Of a stretch of DNA of 64,000 nucleotides, positions 59,399 to 64,000 are shown piece by piece; the stretch's first letter is position 1, and every line of letters begins with the position of its first letter. Location of the stretch: NCBI GenBank assembly GCA_018894105.1, contig CM032127.1, positions 35,422,760-35,486,759 of the forward strand, written 5' to 3'. Made by a program: the position numbers and the translations under genes. The DNA comes from Jacaranda mimosifolia. Its lineage: Eukaryota > Streptophyta > Magnoliopsida > Lamiales > Bignoniaceae. Below the pieces are notes generated by a model. The model did not search any database. It saw nothing but the letters and a program-made list of their open reading frames with translations, and was not told where the DNA came from.

Positions 59399-61298
59399 TA
59401 AAATTATTTCAAAACAATAACCAAATTTTCATACTTAATAAATTCTTTTGTATTTATATAGATATAACCACTTTATTTTTAATGGAAGTAATACAATATT
59501 TAATTATTTCTAATAAAAAAATTACTAAATAAATGAAATCTATGCAATCATTTGATCAAATGAATTCTTTTTATTACCTAATTAAATAATTATTTTCTTG
59601 ATAACTTAAAATTTAATTATATATAACTTTTATATAATTTATACTAAATGTATTTTAAAAGTAAAATTAAAATATTTAACAATCATAGTTATCTCTTCCT
59701 CAATTTTTTTTACAACGTATCTGTTATTTATGAAAAGGATAGACACATATCTATGTAAAATATCAAATCATCACTTCCTAATTAAAGAGTTGGATGTTTG
59801 AGTATAAATTACTAAATCATCACTTCCTTATTAAAGAGATGATAATGCGGAAAATTGACTGTAAAATAATTTGGTAAATTGATTAAAAAAGGCAATAGGT
59901 TCAAAATTAATTAACTAAGTAAAAGGGCCAAAGAGCTCAAAGAACAAGCCAAGCTCATAAAGTGTCCCAAAGCTCATCAAGACAAAAAAATTATAAATAC
60001 CAAGCTCTATAGAGAAATTGAGAACAAGAAATTGTTGGCGAAATTTGTCAAAGTCAAAAAACTTTCGAGAAGAGAAGATATCTCTGTACAGGTTCCAAAT
60101 AAGGCGAACCAACGCCTCTACTATTTTTTAGAAAAGAACTCGCTCCATTTCCAAGCATCATCAAAGAGTTCAAAATTTGAGAAATGAATAGTTATAAATT
60201 AATTGACATGTAAGTCCTGAATTTATCAATTTTTTTTAAAGTTTAATTATTTTTATAATAATATTCTTTTAGGTATATAAGATATTTTTTAAAATTATAT
60301 ATAGAGAATATGAAAAATGATTTAATTTGAAGAATTTATTTTAAATATAAAAAGTTATTTCCTACAACAACTATAAACTTCAATTTTATTTTTTATATTA
60401 TTAATTTGAATCATTTTATATTTTAGCAACATCAAAATGAAAAACTCATTTTCAATTGTTTGAAATAAATTCTTTTATATGAACCATACATATAATTGAC
60501 ATATTTAAAAATTTTCAAAAGCTTGAAAAATGACCTCTTAAATAGCAAATGATATTAATTTTTATATTTTTCAACATATTTAGTTACATAATTTTATAAT
60601 TATATTGCTTACATTTATTTTTATATTCTTATTTATAATAATTCATAAAATATTTTTTTTATATGGATTAATAGTATCAGATCAGAAAAGTTTGACTGAA
60701 AGTAAGTATCCATTTAATTATTTATACATTTTTATATAATTATTAAAGAAACTTAAATGAGAGATTGATATTTTATTTTGAACTGAATATTAAAAATTTA
60801 CTTATTATTTGACTCATGTACATAATATATGTTATTTGATAATTTAAAAAAAAATAAAATAACTACATATATAAATAAAAGTAAATAAATTTTACTTATT
60901 AGAGTTATATGGAATATTAAGAGATATTTTAATTTATAAAAAAAATACATTTTATAAACTACTTATCAAGTTAGTGATCAAATAATAGCCTAATGTAAGT
61001 TATTTTTATAGATGAAGTATAAAGGCATTATATATTTACTCTAAAAAAAATAAATCAACATTTAAAAAGTCTAAAGTGTCATGAAAATTGTAACTGTAAC
61101 TTCTACATTATTAATAAATCATACAAAAAAGTTTTATATTTTAAAAGAAATCATTTGCTTATTTATCATATAATATATATATGTGTGTGTGTATGTGTGT
61201 GTGTGTGTGTGTGTGTGCAGAAATAAATATATCTAATTAAAAGGCATATTGAGTAAAATGTTATGCTCCATTTATATTTTCTTAATTTTTTTATTTAT
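59399..61298. other. AT-rich intergenic DNA with a possible LTR-like scrap
   Basis: No gene. Two copies of 'aaatcatcacttcct' + 'attaaagag' lie 48 bases apart (59765 and 59813). Around 59920-60180 the sequence is less AT-rich and contains a TATAAATACCAAGCTC box with downstream transcript-like text; this could be the scrap of an LTR or TRIM, without defined ends. A (GT)n run is at 61183-61218. Confidence 0.5.
61165..61218. repeat. (AT)n(GT)n microsatellite
   Basis: A short AT run changes into GT dinucleotides, interrupted once by AT (61193-61194), to 61218. Confidence 0.9.
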
Positions 61299-61882
61299 TT
61301 TAAAACTTTTTTCATGTTAAAATATTTTATAAAATATATAAATTTAGAGTTAGCAATCATTAATATTCTACAACTTATTGAAATACAAATTATCTTAAGA
61401 TATAACACTTTTTATTGAAATATTAATGTCAATTAATTTAATTAATATTTAATTTTCTTTCTTTAAATATTCAAAATAATTATAATTCATTTTTTAACCA
61501 CATGAACTAAAATAAATATTATTTTTTAATAGATTATTTCAATATTAAAATTATTTTCGATACATTGCACCGAACACATACTAGTAATTATTTAAAACTT
61601 TTTTCATGTTAAAATATTTTATAAAATATATAAATTTAGAGTTAGCAATCATTAATATTCTACAACTTATTGAAATACAAATTATCTTAAGATATAACAC
61701 TTTTTATTGAAATATTAATGTCAATTAATTTAATTAATATTTAATTTTCTTTCTTTAAATATTCAAAATAATTATAATTCATTTTTTAACCACATGAACT
61801 AAAATAAATATTATTTTTTAATAGATTATTTCAATATTAAAATTATTTTCGATACATTGCACCGAACACATACTAGTAATTA
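61299..61882. repeat. 292-bp direct tandem duplication
   Basis: 61299-61590 and 61591-61882 are the same sequence; I saw no difference by eye. Each unit ends in TACATTGCACCGAACACATA and CTAGTAATTA. The words TTCGATACATTGCACCGAA form a small imperfect hairpin followed ten bases later by CTAG-T, the layout of a Helitron 3' end; that reading is tentative. Confidence 0.9.
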
Positions 61883-62164
61883 TTAAATGTTATATATTTT
61901 ATTTAAGATAATATTTATTGAGATCAAATTATAATTATTTGCTATTTGTTAATCAGGTTATATTCCCTGCAGCATGTATTACTATTTTTATAGGCTTTAA
62001 TTATGTATGTTTGGTCAGTGAATTAAATGTATCTTACCTTTTGCCCATTTAAACTTTTTAGATAGGACCGATAAATAATAGCCATTTACAGAAAGGGGTT
62101 AAATTTGTCTATTTACTATAACTTTAATCTACTTTTATATTTGGATCTAAAATTGATCATCACA
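61883..62164. other. AT-rich spacer, no gene
   Basis: No feature recognised between the tandem duplication and the second Tat LTR. Confidence 0.6.
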
Positions 62165-62169
62165 ACGGG

Positions 62170-62829
62170 TGAGGTTAATTTTAGTACAATGAATTCCTGG
62201 ATCACGGCCCAAAGGGGTTGCTCGACTAGAGAGATGGCCGTGGGGTGAAACCTGTAACCATGGAGCATATGTTAGGCTAGGCGAGAGGGCCCTAAGCCAA
62301 CGCCCTCCGATGATTAAGTCAGTAAATCGACTTGAAAATGTTTGGACAGAGTAACAACTCAAAGAGAATATAAAAACTTACCATTATTTTTGAATGATAC
62401 GGTATATATAGTGTTCACTTAGGGGTGAAAGACAAATTTCTCCTTGATATATCTCAGATACTGTTCCCCCAAGTAGGGGTACACTAGGTCTTTTCAACCT
62501 AAATCAGAGCTTTGCGCGTGGCTGATTGGCTAGAGAGGTGATCCATACCGCCATTAATGTGGAGATGATGTGCCGTTCTACCATTAAATATGGACATGCT
62601 AGTGGTTAAGGCATATTTAATGCAGATGCGATGGGTGGCAGAGGTTGCCATCAACTACCATTAATGCCTTTTCTCGTTTAAGTCGACCTCGAGGTTGGAA
62701 CGCTCGACCCCTATGGTCGAAATAGGGGTATCAACACTTCCTATATGTTCTAATGGGCTTGTTATTAGGCTCTTAGGCCCCATAGGCTGGGCTATGAGTC
62801 CATTAGGCATGTTAGGCCTACCCATATCA
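62170..62829 (-). repeat. 3' LTR of a second Tat/Retand-like element (Tat2)
   Basis: On the minus strand it starts TGATATGGGTAGGCC (at 62829), next to the polypurine tract GGGGGGACTCA (62830-62842), and ends AAAATTAACCTCA. Length 660 bp. It is related to the Tat1 LTR: both hold 'ctgccacccatcRcatctgc' read in element orientation and the same ends. Five-base flank ACGGG (62165-62169); the partner is beyond the window. Confidence 0.85.
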
Positions 62830-63074
62830 TGAGTCCCCCCCACTCCGTAGTTTGACCGTGACATGGTCGGAGTCAGGAGTAGTTTGATGGAATTATAGTT
62901 AATATATCGATGAGAATGATTGGGGCGGGAAAAAGCATTTTAAATCCTGACCAGGGTAACAAAGGCGGGGACCCTTTTTGGTGATTACATGAATATTCAT
63001 GCAGAGGTGACCAACGGTTATGCATTTATTAGCAGGTTACCAATTAATTCAATCGATTGGAATTTCAGCTTGCC

Positions 63075-63082
63075 TATAAATA
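63075..63082 (+). promoter_or_regulatory. TATA box of the Tat2 antisense ORF
   Basis: TATAAATA in GCCTATAAATAGTGGATTTT; 35 bases downstream the text 'acttttactgcaacgctttg' is a plausible transcript start. GTAAGT at 63196-63201 could be a splice donor. Position and neighbours match Tat1 (44091-44096, minus strand). Confidence 0.65.
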
Positions 63083-63399
63083 GTGGATTTTCACCCCTCA
63101 TTTTCACTTTTACTGCAACGCTTTGAGGTCGAGCAGTGAAGATTTCTGGTTGATTTTTGAGCAACCTTGAGCCCTTTTTTTTGCATGGAGTTTTCGTAAG
63201 TCCTTATTTTCTGCAATTTTAAATTCTACAACCTTACCTTTTCATAATTTGTTGGGTTCAAGCTCCAATTTCAAAGCTACGCATTTGACAGAGGCCTCGA
63301 CTAGCGGGGCAGGCTCAAGTGAGCCATCTAGTGAGGGTCAGGGTCTCCTCAACTGCTTGAATTGGGTGTGATGGAGGGAGTAGTAGAGGTAGTGAAGGG

Positions 63400-63990
63400 G
63401 TAGGTCTTTCTAACCTAAATGTAGATGAGGCTAGGCCTTCAGAGCTTGTAGTTGAAGAGGAAGAATCAGGATAAGTAGACGGGCCTCCTAGGTTAAGGAG
63501 TATGCTATTCACAACCAGCCATTACATCAATATTGTGTCGAAAATATCATCGGATGACCTTAGGTCTATTAGGGGGAAGTATCATATTCCAAATGAGTTT
63601 GAATTAATTAAGCCTAGGGCTATAGATAGAATGCACACTCCTCCAGAAGGGTGTATAACCATTTTTGAGGATGCAATGAAGTACGGTCTTAAGTTTCCTT
63701 TAACTGACTACATAATCAACCTCTTGAGGGGTCTTCAAGTTTGTATAACTCAGCTCCTGCCTAATTGCTTCTCCCTCATGTGTAGTTTCATCGTTTTGAT
63801 GCCCTTTCCCAACGAACCCTCATCTTGGGCAAACTTTAGTCATCTTTTTCATTTGCCGATGTCGCATAAGTCGGGTTTGGCAGGGGAGTTGAGATTTTAC
63901 TATTTAATAGGCCAACCTCAAAGAAAAGTCTTCAGAACCCTATATTTTTCCTATAGGCTAAAGTGCAAAGAGAGGTATTTTTATGTCTAA
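63400..63990 (+). pseudogene. Tat2 antisense ORF, conserved domain
   Basis: Open from ATG 63502 to a stop at 63988-63990 (162 residues). Upstream, after one stop, the same frame shows the acidic stretch 'EARPSELVVEEEESG' and then VDGPPRLRSMLF, aligning with Tat1 'EEEPLAEADEPPRSRERLF'. The core 'LRSIRGKYHIPNEFELIKPR', 'TPPEGCITIFEDAMKYGLKF', 'RGLQVCITQLLPNCFSLM' and 'SSWANFSHLFHLPMSHKSGL' matches the Tat1 aORF at about two residues in three. It is the better preserved of the two copies. The function is unknown; it has no recognised retrotransposon enzyme motif. The frame ends 10 bases before the window edge, possibly at a splice site or a chance stop. Confidence 0.8.
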
Positions 63991-64000
63991 TCCCTAGGCA

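Larger units (their letters stand above)
62843..64000 (-). mobile_element. Tat2 internal region, 3' part, cut by window edge
   Basis: Lies behind the 3' LTR and polypurine tract, so the element is on the minus strand and continues past 64000. The only content here is the antisense gene on the plus strand with its promoter. gag and pol would lie beyond the window. Confidence 0.8.

Overview
The window is nuclear DNA of a flowering plant, most likely a eudicot. It is AT-rich and packed with LTR retrotransposons whose primer-binding sites match plant initiator-Met tRNA. Its only intact gene is an intronless bHLH factor of the MYC2 (jasmonate signalling) family. I see no prokaryotic genes, CRISPR array, rRNA or tRNA gene. 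The species cannot be fixed from the sequence.

Layout. (1) 1-16848 is a field of decayed retrotransposons: copies of one Copia LTR family (called CopL here, ends TGTTGGAATAG...CA, about 2.1-2.25 kb) at 1-1707 (-), 3087-5336 (+) and 12262-14479 (-, solo). Between them lie a Tat-lineage Gypsy remnant on the minus strand (5337-7870), AT-rich spacer, simple repeats and a 215-bp tandem duplication crossing the edge of a solo LTR. (2) 16849-34662 is one Ty3/Gypsy chromovirus, hit twice: a solo CopL LTR sits in its gag (18289-20478, perfect duplication GCAAG) and a complete 10.1-kb CopL element sits in its 3' LTR (24260-34355, minus strand, both LTRs present). (3) 35658-44900 is a Tat/Retand-like Gypsy element with two LTRs, a deletion from RT to integrase, a 705-bp hAT-type DNA transposon in the integrase, and a long antisense reading frame between pol and the 3' LTR. 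(4) 46292-49274 holds a Tourist-like MITE, then the MYC2 leader and coding sequence. (5) 49275-62169 is AT-rich intergenic DNA with microsatellites, several non-autonomous TIR elements, a 2.9-kb solo LTR with perfect duplication ATTAT, and a 292-bp tandem duplication. (6) 62170-64000 is the 3' end of a second Tat/Retand-like element on the minus strand; its antisense frame, on the plus strand, runs to the window edge.

Most notable observations: the antisense frames of the two Tat elements encode clearly related proteins and both lie behind a TATA box at matching positions, so this looks like a conserved promoter-driven antisense gene within the element family. At MYC2, a two-codon upstream ORF overlaps the true start (ATGGAATGA), the stop codon lies inside a GATA microsatellite, and a MITE sits about 0.5 kb upstream. 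All retrotransposon coding regions shown here contain stops and frameshifts; several catalytic aspartates and LTR ends carry C-to-T or G-to-A type changes, as expected of silenced, methylated copies.
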